Below the pieces are notes generated by a model. It searched no databases. It was not told the DNA's origin and was given only the letters and a program-made list of their open reading frames with translations. Positions 16,455-25,254 of a stretch of DNA of 64,000 nt are shown piece by piece. Source of the stretch: Streptomyces sp. NBC_00708. Its GTDB lineage: Bacteria > Actinomycetota > Actinomycetes > Streptomycetales > Streptomycetaceae. The number at the start of each line of letters is the position of its first letter. The stretch's first letter is position 1. The position numbers and the translations under genes were made by a program. The stretch covers positions 4,836,001-4,900,000 of the forward strand of contig CP108997.1 of assembly GCA_036226585.1 (NCBI GenBank), in the 5' to 3' direction.

Positions 16455-16864
16455 GCCGGCCCGGGTCCCGCGCCGCGCTGTTTGTACAGGCTGATGCTGA
16501 CCGTACGGTCGTCGGCGACCGAGGAGTCGACCTTCCCGGCCAGTGCGGAGAGCACCGTCCAGGCGAAGGTGTCGCGCTCCGGGGCGCGGCCGTCCGTGGT
16601 CGGGGCCGCGACCGTCACCTCGAGTGAATCGTCGATGAGACGGAACACGCAGCTGAGGACGGAGCCGGGCACGGCCTGCTGGAGCAGGATCGCGCAGGCC
16701 TCGTCGACCGCGATGCGAAGGTCCTCGATCTCGTCGAGAGTGAAGTCCAAGCGTGCTGCGAGACCGGCCGTGGCCGTGCGCAGCACCGACAGGTAGGCAC
16801 CCGCAGCGGGCAGCCGGACCTCTACGAAGTCCTGATTCCCGGGCTCGCCTGCGATCTGGGACAC
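16451..16864 (-). CDS. Anti-sigma factor for SigH (HATPase serine-kinase type)
   Basis: A 137-residue protein with the RsbW/SpoIIAB-like fold; DEIEDLRIAVDEACAILLQQ is the N-box region of the GHKL ATPase. Such proteins hold their sigma factor inactive and phosphorylate an anti-anti-sigma factor. The GTG at 16864 is preceded by GGAGG with 5-nt spacing; TTG 16876 and GTG 16870 are weaker options. It is translationally coupled to sigH (GTGA overlap). A role as SigH antagonist (called UshX/PrsH in S. coelicolor) is inferred from position and family. Confidence 0.9.
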   Translation of the reverse strand: MSQIAGEPGNQDFVEVRLPAAGAYLSVLRTATAGLAARLDFTLDEIEDLRIAVDEACAILLQQAVPGSVLSCVFRLIDDSLEVTVAAPTTDGRAPERDTFAWTVLSALAGKVDSSVADDRTVSISLYKQRGAGPGPA

Positions 16865-17095
16865 CCTCACCTCCAAGGTGGCACAAACTCATTCGAGGTT
16901 CCGGGAAGAACGCCCGGAGCCATGCGGTACGTCTTCGGTTCTCGGTCCGGCGACGCTATCGCGATCCATGATGCCGTGTCGCCGGAACCCCCTCCCGTGG
17001 CTGTCACTCATGGTAGGCCCATGCGTACACACAGTGGCTAGGGGTCTGCGTTGCCCAATTGCGAACAACAGGCGCCGGTTTGACGTACCCGTGCG

Positions 17096-17356
17096 TCAGA
17101 CGATCGAACCGTCGACAAAGCACCAACGCCAGTTCTCGCCCGGTTCGAAGCTCCGCATCACCGGGTGGCCGGTCTCCTCGAAGTGCCCCGTCGCGTGCCG
17201 TCCGGGCGACGAATCGCAGCAGCCGACGTGGCCGCAGCTCAGGCACAGCCGCAGCTGCACGGGATGGGTGCCGGCCGCCAGGCACTCGGGACAGGTCTCA
17301 CCGAGGGGCGCGGGCTCGGGGCGCGGCAGGTCCGGTACATGCGGGCACACACTCAT
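17096..17356 (-). CDS. UBP-type zinc-finger protein
   Basis: A small 86-residue protein with paired Cys and His residues: CPECLAAGTHPVQLRLC, CGHVGCCDSSPGRHATGHFEETGHP, then a W-x-W-C stretch. This is the ZnF-UBP fold, here standing alone. The ATG at 17356 is chosen; the frame is open 45 nt further. It overlaps no other gene; the antiporter starts 35 bp away on the other strand. Function in bacteria is unknown. Confidence 0.82.
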   Translation of the reverse strand: MSVCPHVPDLPRPEPAPLGETCPECLAAGTHPVQLRLCLSCGHVGCCDSSPGRHATGHFEETGHPVMRSFEPGENWRWCFVDGSIV

Positions 17357-17391
17357 GATGGCCAGGTTACGACGGATGCGAGGATCATGAG

Positions 17392-18990
17392 ATGGACGCA
17401 TTGCCCCTGGTGGCGCTGGTCGCGGGCAGCGCCGCGACGGCGGGACTCGCCCGCCGCACGCCGGTTCCCGCCCCTCTGCTGCTGGTCGCCGCCGGGCTGA
17501 TCGCCTCGTACGTGCCGGGCGTGCCGACGTACACCCTGGACGCGCACATCGTGCTCCCGCTGCTGCTGCCGCCCCTGCTCTACACGGCCGCCGTGGACAG
17601 CTCCTATCTCGATCTGCGGGCCAACCTGCGGCCCGTGGCGCTGCTGTCGGTCGGCTACGTGCTGTTCGCGACGGTCGCGGTGGGCTGGCTGGCGTATCTG
17701 CTGGTGCCCGATCTGCCGCTGACCGCCGCGCTGGTGCTCGGGGCCGTGATCGCCCCGCCGGACGCCGTCACCGCCGCGGCCATCGCCCGCCGGGTGGGGC
17801 TGCCCGCGCGCGTCACGACGATCCTCCAGGGCGAATCCCTGGTGAACGACGCCACCGCGATCACCGCGTACAAGGTGGCGCTCGCCGCCGCCGTGGGCGA
17901 GGGCATCAGCTGGGGCGCGGGGGCGGGGGAATTCCTGCTGGCCTCGGTCGGCGGTGTCGGGGTCGGTCTGCTGCTCATGGTGCCGCTGCACTGGCTGCGC
18001 ACCCACCTGAAGGAGCCGCTGCTCCAGAACACCCTGTCGCTCCTGATCCCGTTCGTGGCGTACGCGGCGGCCGAGCGCGTGCACGCCTCGGGGGTGCTCG
18101 CCGTGGTCGTCGTCGCGCTCTACCTGGGCCACCGCTCCTGGCAGGTCGACTTCGCCACCCGGCTCCAGGAGGCCGCCGTCTGGAAGATGGTCGCCTTCGT
18201 CCTGGAGTCCGCCGTGTTCGCCCTGATCGGTCTCCAGCTGCCGTTCGTGCTCAAGGGGCTCGGCACGTACTCCGTGACGGAGGCCCTCGGGTACGCGGTG
18301 CTGGTCTTCCTGGCCGTGGTCGTGGTGCGCTTCGTCTGGGTCTACCCGGCCACTTACCTGCCCCGGTGGCTGTCGCGGCGCATCAGGGAACGGGAATCCG
18401 GCACGGACTGGACCTCGCCGCTGATCGTGGGCTGGGCCGGGATGCGCGGGGTCGTCTCGCTCGCCATCGCCTTCTCCGTCCCGCTCGTCACGGCCGACGG
18501 CACGGCCTTCCCGGCCCGCAACCTGGTGCTCTTCCTGACGTTCACCACCGTCATCGGCACCCTGGTCGTCCAGGGGCTCACCCTGCCGGTCCTGGTGCGG
18601 GTGCTGAAGCTGCCGGGCCGCGACCGCCAGGCCGAGACCCTCGCCGAGGCGCAGGCCCAGAACGAGGCGTCCACGGCCGCCGAGGCCCGCCTGGACGACC
18701 TGCTCACCGATGAGCGCAACCGGCTGCCCGAACCGCTGGCCGACCGGCTGCGCACGGTGCTGGAACGCCGCCGCAACGCCGTGTGGGAACGCCTCGGCGC
18801 GGCCAACCCCATCACCGGCGAGTCGGCGGACGACACCTACCGGCGCCTGGCCGGCGAGATGATCGAGACCGAGCGCGAGGTCTTCGTTCGGCTGCGGGAC
18901 GCGCGCCGGATCGACGACGAGATGATGCGGACCCTGCTGCGCCGCCTGGACCTGGAGGAGGCGGCGGCCTACCGGGAGGAGTCGTCCTAG
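17392..18990 (+). CDS. CPA1-family Na+/H+ antiporter
   Basis: A 532-residue membrane protein: about 12 hydrophobic segments in residues 1-400 and a cytoplasmic helical tail of about 130 residues rich in Arg/Glu. Signature residues are in APPDAVTAAAIARRVGLP and ILQGESLVNDATA, where ND is the CPA1 cation-binding pair. WAGMRGVVSLAIAFS is also typical. Exchanges Na+ (or K+) for protons. The last 4 bases overlap the convergent PLP-enzyme stop. Confidence 0.88.
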   Translation: MDALPLVALVAGSAATAGLARRTPVPAPLLLVAAGLIASYVPGVPTYTLDAHIVLPLLLPPLLYTAAVDSSYLDLRANLRPVALLSVGYVLFATVAVGWLAYLLVPDLPLTAALVLGAVIAPPDAVTAAAIARRVGLPARVTTILQGESLVNDATAITAYKVALAAAVGEGISWGAGAGEFLLASVGGVGVGLLLMVPLHWLRTHLKEPLLQNTLSLLIPFVAYAAAERVHASGVLAVVVVALYLGHRSWQVDFATRLQEAAVWKMVAFVLESAVFALIGLQLPFVLKGLGTYSVTEALGYAVLVFLAVVVVRFVWVYPATYLPRWLSRRIRERESGTDWTSPLIVGWAGMRGVVSLAIAFSVPLVTADGTAFPARNLVLFLTFTTVIGTLVVQGLTLPVLVRVLKLPGRDRQAETLAEAQAQNEASTAAEARLDDLLTDERNRLPEPLADRLRTVLERRRNAVWERLGAANPITGESADDTYRRLAGEMIETEREVFVRLRDARRIDDEMMRTLLRRLDLEEAAAYREESS

Positions 18991-19904
18991 ACGCCGTCCG
19001 GCTCGTCGGGGCGGCCGGTGATCACGGCCGCGACCGTGGACCCGGGAGGGAAGGCGCCCTCCTCGGTCAGCACGGTGAGCGCGTGCAGCATTTTGGCCAC
19101 ATACAGTCGCTCCACGGGCAGTCCGTGGCGGTCCTCGAAATCCTTTGCGAAGGCGTGCAGGGCGGGTGTCGTACGGGCGTAGCCGCCGCAGTGGAACCGC
19201 TCGTCCAGCCACCAGTCGCCGGCCGGACCGCCGAACGCCTCCCGCTGGAGCTCCCGCACCGCGTCGCCCAGGAAGCCGCCGCGCAGGACCGGGATGCCGA
19301 GGGCGCGCTGCCCGGGCGCGAGTCCGGCGGCAAGCCCGGCCAGGGTCCCGCCGGTGCCGCAGGCCACCGCCGCCACATCGGCCACGCCCCGCAGTTCGCG
19401 CCCGAGCGCGGCGCAGCCCCGGGCCGCGAGGGCGTTGCTGCCGCCCTCCGGGACGACCACGCAGTCCCCGTACGGCTCCAGCAGCCCGGCCAGGACCGCC
19501 GGGTCGGTCTTGGCGCGGTACGTCGCGCGGTCCACGAAGTGCAGCCGCATCCCGTCGGCCGCGCACCGGGTGAGCGAGGGGTTGAGGGGCCGGTGGGCCA
19601 GCTCGTCGCCGCGTACGACGCCGATGGTGCGGAATCCGAGGAGCCGTCCCGCGGCGGCGGTGGCGCGCAGATGGTTGGAGTACGCGCCGCCGAAGGTCAG
19701 CACGGGGCGCCCGGCGGCGGCCGCCAGATTGGGCGCGAGTTTGCGCCATTTGTTGCCCGGCAGGTCCGGGTGGATCAGGTCGTCGCGCTTGAGCAGCAGC
19801 GTCACACCGTGCCGGGTGAAGCGCTCGTCATCGGCCTGCCGCACGGGCGACGGGAGCAGCGGGCGCAGCCGGGATACGGGGGGCGGGGCGGACATGCACC
19901 CCAT
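18987..19904 (-). CDS. PLP-dependent enzyme, ACC deaminase/D-cysteine desulfhydrase family
   Basis: A fold-type II PLP protein of 305 residues. Visible: the lysine region LPGNKWRKLAPNL (Schiff-base Lys in GNKWRK), LTFGGAYSNHLRATAAAG, and the phosphate-binding loop ACGTGGTLAGL. Family members deaminate 1-aminocyclopropane-1-carboxylate or desulfhydrate D-cysteine; the sequence alone does not decide between them. Starts at ATG 19904 or ATG 19895. Stop overlaps the convergent antiporter gene by 4 nt. Confidence 0.82.
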   Translation of the reverse strand: MGCMSAPPPVSRLRPLLPSPVRQADDERFTRHGVTLLLKRDDLIHPDLPGNKWRKLAPNLAAAAGRPVLTFGGAYSNHLRATAAAGRLLGFRTIGVVRGDELAHRPLNPSLTRCAADGMRLHFVDRATYRAKTDPAVLAGLLEPYGDCVVVPEGGSNALAARGCAALGRELRGVADVAAVACGTGGTLAGLAAGLAPGQRALGIPVLRGGFLGDAVRELQREAFGGPAGDWWLDERFHCGGYARTTPALHAFAKDFEDRHGLPVERLYVAKMLHALTVLTEEGAFPPGSTVAAVITGRPDEPDGV

Positions 19905-19929
19905 TGTGGCGGCGGGCGCCGCCCGGGGT

Positions 19930-20523
19930 TCATTTGAGGCGGTCGTGGATGCGGTCGCGCATGTCGTTCATCGAGAAGCCCTTCGGGTCCACCTTGCCGG
20001 GCTGCCACTCACGGTGCCCGATGACCGAACGGGCGGTCCAGCCGTGGTGCCGGCAGACGGCCGCCGAGACCTTCTCGATGGCTTCGAGCTGGGCGTCGGG
20101 CCAGGGATCCTCGCCGTCGCCGAGGTTCTCGCACTCGAAGCCGTAGAAGTGCCGGTTGCCGTCGGTGTTGGCCTCGTTGTCGTGCGGCAGGCGCTTCTTC
20201 TCCGCGACGACGGCGCGCAGGACGTCGTCGTCGCCCATGCCCGCGTGGTTGGTCCTGCCGTAGCCGACCAGGTGGACCCGGCCGTCCTTGGCGATGACGC
20301 CGTGGCACAGCGGCCCCGGCAGGTCGGGGTGGCCGTCGCGGCACATCTTCACGGTGGCGTCGGTCCCCTTGGTGACGGAGTGGTGGATCATCACCCCGTT
20401 GACCGGGCCCCAGGGGCCCTTGTGGTTCCGGTTGTGGCTGCGCCAGTCGCCGACCTCGACGACGGTGAGCCCTTCCTTCTTGAGGGCGGCGAGGAACGCG
20501 CTCGCGGACATGGGTGAGGACAT
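19930..20523 (-). CDS. N-acetylmuramoyl-L-alanine amidase (Amidase_2/PGRP fold), no signal peptide
   Basis: A 197-residue zinc amidase domain. VNGVMIHHSVT carries the first zinc His, the GYGRTNHAG region a second conserved stretch, and ARSVIGHREWQPGKVDPKG the C-terminal His and conserved Lys-x-Asp. Hydrolyses the bond between MurNAc and L-Ala in peptidoglycan. The ATG at 20523 has AAGGAG 7 nt upstream. No signal peptide is visible, so it may be cytosolic, phage-type, or exported another way. Confidence 0.85.
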   Translation of the reverse strand: MSSPMSASAFLAALKKEGLTVVEVGDWRSHNRNHKGPWGPVNGVMIHHSVTKGTDATVKMCRDGHPDLPGPLCHGVIAKDGRVHLVGYGRTNHAGMGDDDVLRAVVAEKKRLPHDNEANTDGNRHFYGFECENLGDGEDPWPDAQLEAIEKVSAAVCRHHGWTARSVIGHREWQPGKVDPKGFSMNDMRDRIHDRLK

Positions 20524-20656
20524 GGCCGGCTCCTTTTGTGCGGGTGGGAGCGGTTCTACCCGCCCGGCAGGGCCCCGGACCGGTCGCGGGGCGACTGCGG
20601 GGCCCTGTTCGGATGCTGTGCGAGCCGATTCGGTCAACTCGCGGCGCACGTCCGGG

Positions 20657-21850
20657 TCAGGAGGCGAGCCACAGGTCCGGGCCGAACACCTCGTAGTGGA
20701 TGTCGGAGGCCGGGACGCCCTTGGCGAGGAGCTGGGTGCGCACCGACCGCATGAAGGGCAGCGGGCCGCAGAGGTAGGCGTGGGTGCCCGAGGGGATGAC
20801 GAGACCGCTCAGGTCGACGAGCCCGGTGCGGTCGGCGGGGTGGCCGTCCGCCGGGTTCTCGTACCAGAAGTGGGCCACCGCGTCGGCGAGCTTGGCGGTG
20901 AGCGCCGTGTGGTCGGTGCGCAGCGCGTGGTCGGCGGGGGAGCGGTCGCCGTGCACGACGGTGACCGGGGCGCGGTGCCCGGCCTCGGCGAGGTGCTCCA
21001 GCATCGACAGGATCGGGGTGCAGCCGATGCCCGCGGAGGCGAGGAGCAGCGGGGCGTCCTCGGACTTCAGTACGAGGTCGCCGTACGGAGCGGAGACCCG
21101 GAGCCGGTCACCGGCGTGGACATGGGCGTGCAGGTGGCGGGAGACCTCGCCGTCGGGGGCGTCGCCGCCGTGCACCCGCTTGACCGTGATCGAGCGGAGC
21201 GCCGAGCCGGGCGCGCCGGTCAGGCTGTACTGGCGTATCTGACGGGCGCCGTCCGGGAGTTCGACCTGTACGGAGACGTACTGGCCGGGGCGGAAGGCGG
21301 GGGCCGGCGAGCCGTCGGCGGGGCGGATGCGGAACCGGGCGACGTCGTCGGTCTCCTCGGTGCGCGAGACGACCTCCCACGCGCGCCAGACGTCACCGGC
21401 GACGACGCCCTGCCCGGCGTAGAGCCGCTCCTCGATGGCGATCAGGGCGTTGGCCATCAGCCAGTAGACCTCGTCCCAGGCGGCGGCGACCTCGGGGGTC
21501 ACCGCGTCGCCCAGGATCTCGGCGATCGCGGCGAACAGGTGGGTGTGGACGACCTCGTACTGGGCCGGGGTGACACCGAGCGAGGCGTGCTTGTGCGCGA
21601 TCCGGCTCAGCATCACGTCCGGGCGGGTGTCGGGCTGCTCGACCAGCTGGGCCGCGAAGGCGGCGATGGAGCCGGCGAGCGCCCGGCGCTGGGTGCCGGA
21701 GGCCTGGTTGCCGCGGTTGAACAGGTCGCGCAGCAGCTCCGGGTGGGCGTCGAACAGCTTGCGGTAGAAGAGATCGGCGATGTCCCCGATGGCCGCGCCG
21801 ACGGCGGGGAGGGTGGCGCGGACGGTGGCGGTCGACGACTCGGAGAGCAT
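20657..21850 (-). CDS. hmp: Flavohemoglobin, nitric oxide dioxygenase
   Basis: Oxidises NO to nitrate using O2, FAD and NAD(P)H; cytoplasmic. Three parts are seen: a globin domain (about 1-140) with B10 Tyr in DLFYRKLF and the proximal His in AHKHASLGV (His88), the FAD domain (RQYSLTG), and the NAD domain (LASAGIGCTPILSMLEHL, and HAYLCGPLPFM). At 397 residues it is full length. The ATG at 21850 (GGAG 7 nt upstream) is used rather than an earlier in-frame ATG lying inside the NsrR box. Adjacent nsrR and matching operators show NO-responsive control. Confidence 0.95.
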   Translation of the reverse strand: MLSESSTATVRATLPAVGAAIGDIADLFYRKLFDAHPELLRDLFNRGNQASGTQRRALAGSIAAFAAQLVEQPDTRPDVMLSRIAHKHASLGVTPAQYEVVHTHLFAAIAEILGDAVTPEVAAAWDEVYWLMANALIAIEERLYAGQGVVAGDVWRAWEVVSRTEETDDVARFRIRPADGSPAPAFRPGQYVSVQVELPDGARQIRQYSLTGAPGSALRSITVKRVHGGDAPDGEVSRHLHAHVHAGDRLRVSAPYGDLVLKSEDAPLLLASAGIGCTPILSMLEHLAEAGHRAPVTVVHGDRSPADHALRTDHTALTAKLADAVAHFWYENPADGHPADRTGLVDLSGLVIPSGTHAYLCGPLPFMRSVRTQLLAKGVPASDIHYEVFGPDLWLAS

Positions 21851-21870
21851 CGGTGACTCCTCGGATGTTG

Positions 21871-21894
21871 AATTGGCATCTGAGATGCGCATTT
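21871..21894. promoter_or_regulatory. NsrR operator of hmp
   Basis: An AATTGGCATCTGAGATGC-containing box with the perfect inner palindrome GCATCT-G-AGATGC. It shares AATTGGCAT and the spaced ATT end with the box upstream of nsrR. It is 20 bp upstream of the hmp start. Confidence 0.8.
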
Positions 21895-21939
21895 AAGGGC
21901 AGTGTAGGAACCGGGCCGGCGGCCCGGTGCGGCGGGGGG

Positions 21940-22389
21940 TCAGTCCAAGGGCGGAGGGCCGCTGCTGAGGCCGATCAGCAGGGGGCCGGTGGGTGCGGCG
22001 GTCAGCTCCGCGACGGTCAGCGGGTCCAGCGAGGCGTAGAACGCCTCCTGGGCCTCGCGCAGCGCCCCGCGCAGCCGGCAGGCCGCCCGCAGCGGACACG
22101 GGGTGGAGCCCTCGCAGTCGACGACGTCCCCGGGCTCCTCCAGCTCGCGGACGAGCCCGCCGACCGAGGCGGTGCGCCCGGCCTCGGTGAGGGTGAGCCC
22201 GCCGCCGCGGCCCCGTCGCGCCTCGACCAGGCCGAGGTGCTGGAGGCGGGCCACGACCTTGGCGGCGTGCGAGTACGGCACCCGCATGGCCGCCGCCACT
22301 TCGCGGGTGGTCGGCGGGTCCTCGTGCTTCACGACGGCGAGGCGCATCAGGACGCGCAGTGCCACGTCGGTGAATCGGGTGAGCCGCAT
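21940..22389 (-). CDS. nsrR: NO-sensing Rrf2-family repressor NsrR
   Basis: A 149-residue Rrf2 winged-HTH protein with three clustered cysteines C92, C98 and C104 (VDCEGSTPCPLRAAC) and Asp8. This is the ligand set of the [4Fe-4S] cluster known for S. coelicolor NsrR (three Cys plus Asp8), shifted by one residue in the cysteines. NO destroys the cluster and relieves repression. It is followed by hmp on the same strand and has its own box upstream, indicating autoregulation. Confidence 0.94.
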   Translation of the reverse strand: MRLTRFTDVALRVLMRLAVVKHEDPPTTREVAAAMRVPYSHAAKVVARLQHLGLVEARRGRGGGLTLTEAGRTASVGGLVRELEEPGDVVDCEGSTPCPLRAACRLRGALREAQEAFYASLDPLTVAELTAAPTGPLLIGLSSGPPPLD

Positions 22390-22406
22390 GACGGCCAGGC
22401 TAGGTT

Positions 22407-22429
22407 AATTGGCATTCCGGATACAAATT
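22407..22429. promoter_or_regulatory. NsrR operator of nsrR
   Basis: A 23-bp box starting AATTGGCATTCC and ending ACAAATT, matching the hmp box in both half-sites. It lies about 18 bp upstream of the nsrR start. Confidence 0.8.
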
Positions 22430-22569
22430 AAAGCCCGGCCGGGCCATCGCGCAGCGTTGTGCCCCGCCCAAAGCACGATTAGTCACACTCTTTTGTGTAA
22501 TGGCGTGCCCCGTCCTCGTGCTGGAAGTGTTCTTCCCGCAGGTCAGCCGAGAAATCGAGAGGACGACAG

Positions 22570-23976
22570 ATGTCCGTTGGTGAAGAGGTTCAGAACGCGC
22601 AGGTGCCGCCGCAGCAGAGTCTCGGCACGGCGGCCGCGCGGAACCTCGCGACGACCACCAAGTCCGCTCCGCAGATGCAGGAGATCACCTCGCGGTGGCT
22701 GCTGAAGATGCTGCCGTGGGTCCAGGTGCAGGGCGGTACGTACCGGGTGAACCGCCGGCTGAGCTACTCGGTCGGGGACGGCCGGGTGACCTTCGTGCAG
22801 ACCGGGGACCGGGTCGCCGTCATTCCCGCCGAGCTGGGCGAGCTGCCGGCCCTGAGGGATTTCGGGGACGAGGAGGCGCTCGCCGAGCTGGCCAGAAGGT
22901 GTGAACAGCGCGAGATTCCCGCCGGACAGCTCCTGGCCACGGCGGGCGAGGCGGCGGACCGGGTCTACCTGTTGGCGCACGGCAAGGTCGAGAAGGTCGG
23001 CACCGGCCCCTACGGGGACGAGACGGTGCTCGGCGTCCACGCGGACGGGGCCTACTTCGGGGACCACTCCCTCATCGAGGGCGACGCCGTCTGGGAGTAC
23101 ACCGCCCGCGCCGTCACCGCCTGCACGGTCCTGACGCTCCGGCGTGCGGACGTGCTCAACCTCGCCGAGCGGTCCGACTCGCTGCGCGACCATCTCGCCG
23201 GGCTGCTGTCCCTTCCGCAGCAGCGCACCAACAAGTACGGCGAGGCGGAGATCGACCTCTCCGCCGGCCATGTCGGCGAAGCCGTCGTCCCGCACACGTA
23301 CGTGGACTACGACGCCGCGCCACGCGAGTACGAACTGAGCGTCGCCCAGACCGTCCTGAAGGTCCACAGCCGCGTCGCGGACCTCTACAACCAGCCGATG
23401 AACCAGACCGAGCAGCAGTTGCGGCTCACGGTCGAGGCGCTGCGCGAGCGCCAGGAGCACGAGCTCATCAACAACCGCGAGTTCGGCCTGCTCAACAACT
23501 GCGACTACGGCCAGCGGCTCCAGCCGCACGACGGGGTGCCCAGCCCCGACGACATGGACGAGCTGCTCTCGCGCCGCCGCGGCTCCAAGCTCTTCCTCGC
23601 CCACCCGCGCGCCATCGCCGCCTTCGGCCGCGAGTGCAACAAGCGCGGGCTGGTGCCGGAGAGCGTCGACATCGGCGGCCACCATGTGCCGGCCTGGCGC
23701 GGTGTGCCGATCTTCCCCTCCAACAAGATCCCGGTCAGCGACGCCCGCACCACGTCGATCATCTGCATGAGGACCGGCGAGGCCGAGCAGGGCGTCATCG
23801 GCCTCCAGCAGACGGGCATCCCCGACGAGATCGAGCCCAGCCTGTCCGTCCGCTTCATGGGCATCGACGAGCAGGCGATCATCTCCTACCTCGTGACGGC
23901 CTACTACTCCGCGGCGGTCCTCGTCCCGGACGCCCTCGGTGTCCTGGAGAACGTCGAGGTCAGCCGCTGGCGGTGA
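22570..23976 (+). CDS. Family 2B encapsulin shell protein with inserted cyclic-nucleotide-binding domain
   Basis: A 468-residue protein. About residues 1-94 and 216-468 form the HK97-type encapsulin fold (family 2 start: [29 protein letters not shown] in part). A Crp-type cyclic-nucleotide-binding domain is inserted at about 95-215, with its phosphate-cassette region reading [12 protein letters not shown] and YTARAV. Such proteins self-assemble into protein nanocompartments that enclose a cargo enzyme; family 2B cargos include terpene cyclases and polyprenyl transferases (established by recent surveys). The next gene is a polyprenyl diphosphate synthase, so it is the likely cargo. Older annotations would call this a Crp-like regulator, but there is no HTH. 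Confidence 0.9.
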   Translation: MSVGEEVQNAQVPPQQSLGTAAARNLATTTKSAPQMQEITSRWLLKMLPWVQVQGGTYRVNRRLSYSVGDGRVTFVQTGDRVAVIPAELGELPALRDFGDEEALAELARRCEQREIPAGQLLATAGEAADRVYLLAHGKVEKVGTGPYGDETVLGVHADGAYFGDHSLIEGDAVWEYTARAVTACTVLTLRRADVLNLAERSDSLRDHLAGLLSLPQQRTNKYGEAEIDLSAGHVGEAVVPHTYVDYDAAPREYELSVAQTVLKVHSRVADLYNQPMNQTEQQLRLTVEALRERQEHELINNREFGLLNNCDYGQRLQPHDGVPSPDDMDELLSRRRGSKLFLAHPRAIAAFGRECNKRGLVPESVDIGGHHVPAWRGVPIFPSNKIPVSDARTTSIICMRTGEAEQGVIGLQQTGIPDEIEPSLSVRFMGIDEQAIISYLVTAYYSAAVLVPDALGVLENVEVSRWR

Positions 23977-24115
23977 GCCGCCGGGCCCGGACCCCGCGCG
24001 GGTCCGGGCCCCCGGCCGCGCCCGTGCGCGACCCCACAGCAACCACCCACGTCCCCGGCCCCCGGCGCGACAGCGGCCGGGGCGGGACGGCAACGACAGG
24101 GGTGACCGATTGACC

Positions 24116-25159
24116 ATGACCCGAACAGACGCCGCGACCGAGGGCAACGAGGCCGCGGCCCTGCTGGAGTACACCCGGAGCCTCGTCGACCCGCACCTGC
24201 GGGCGGCGGTCGCCTCCCTGCCCGGCTCGATCCGGCGGGTCGCGATGTACCACTTCGGCTGGCAGCACGCCGACGGCAGCCCGGCGGCGGGCGGCGCGGG
24301 CAAGGCGATCAGACCCGCGCTCGTCCTGGCGGCCACCCGCGCGCTGGGCGGCGACCCCGGACAGGCCGTACGGGCGGCCGTCGCCGTGGAGCTCGTCCAC
24401 AACTTCACCCTGCTGCACGACGACGTCATCGACGAGGACCACACCCGCCGCCACCGGCCCACCGCCTGGACGGTGTTCGGGATCCCGGACGCCGTCATCG
24501 CCGGCGACGCCATGCTGGCCCTCGCCCAGCGGCTGCTCGCCGAGGACGGCAGGGCGATGTCGCCGCTCGCCTCGGCCCGGCTCTCGACATGTGTCATCGA
24601 GCTGTGCGCGGGCCAGCAGGCGGACTGCGCCTTCGAGGAGCGCGACCCGGACCAGGTCTCGCTCGACGAGTGCCTGACCATGGCGACGGCGAAGACGGGC
24701 GCGCTGCTCGGCTGCGCCTGTGCGTTGGGCGCGCTCTACGCGGGCGCCGACGAGCGGTCGGTCGGGGCCATGGACGGCTTCGGCCGGGAGGCGGGGCTCG
24801 CCTTCCAGCTGATCGACGACCTGATCGGCATCTGGGGGGACCCGGCCCAGACCGGGAAGCCGGTCGGCGCGGATCTCAGCGCCCACAAGAAGTCGCTGCC
24901 CGTGGTGGCCGCGCTCACCGCGGGCGGCCCGGCCGCGGCGGAGCTCGCCGAGCTGTACCGGGGGCCGATGAACACGCGCGCCGAGGTGGTCCGGGCCTCT
25001 GAGGCGGTGGACCGGGCCGGCGGCCGGGACTGGGCGCAGAGCTGCGCCGGGGACCGGATGGCACGTGCCGTGCACCATCTGTCTCGCGCGGTCCCCGACC
25101 TCTCGCACGCGGGCGACCTGCTCGCACTGCTGGAGTTCGTCACGCGCCGCACGCACTGA
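24116..25159 (+). CDS. Polyprenyl (geranyl/geranylgeranyl) diphosphate synthase, probable encapsulin cargo
   Basis: An all-alpha prenyltransferase of 347 residues that elongates isoprenoid diphosphates. Seen are GGAGKAIRPALVLAATRAL, the first Asp-rich motif HDDVIDED (about 101-108) and the second, FQLIDDLIGIWGD, then SAHKKSLPVVAAL. The start is ATG 24116; a TTG two codons earlier has a better-spaced AGGGG. It lies 140 bp after the encapsulin gene, same strand, and is probably co-transcribed. The N-terminal segment before the first helix is short, so a long cargo-loading tail like that of encapsulated terpene cyclases is not obvious. Product length cannot be told from sequence. Confidence 0.88.
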   Translation: MTRTDAATEGNEAAALLEYTRSLVDPHLRAAVASLPGSIRRVAMYHFGWQHADGSPAAGGAGKAIRPALVLAATRALGGDPGQAVRAAVAVELVHNFTLLHDDVIDEDHTRRHRPTAWTVFGIPDAVIAGDAMLALAQRLLAEDGRAMSPLASARLSTCVIELCAGQQADCAFEERDPDQVSLDECLTMATAKTGALLGCACALGALYAGADERSVGAMDGFGREAGLAFQLIDDLIGIWGDPAQTGKPVGADLSAHKKSLPVVAALTAGGPAAAELAELYRGPMNTRAEVVRASEAVDRAGGRDWAQSCAGDRMARAVHHLSRAVPDLSHAGDLLALLEFVTRRTH

Positions 25160-25254
25160 CAAAGAACCTGGTGGGAGGAGGTGTTGAGGAAGGCATCCGA
25201 TCAAGTGGAGGGCGCCAGGGGCGGTGTCGGAGGCAGGGGCTACAGTCCCTGCTC

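Noticed and set aside
17353-19749. 798-codon minus-strand open frame opposite the antiporter
   Set aside because: Low-complexity shadow frame; it crosses the true PLP-enzyme gene in another frame.
22570-23976. Annotation as a Crp/Fnr-type transcription regulator
   Set aside because: There is no C-terminal HTH; the regions flanking the nucleotide-binding domain match the family 2 encapsulin shell.
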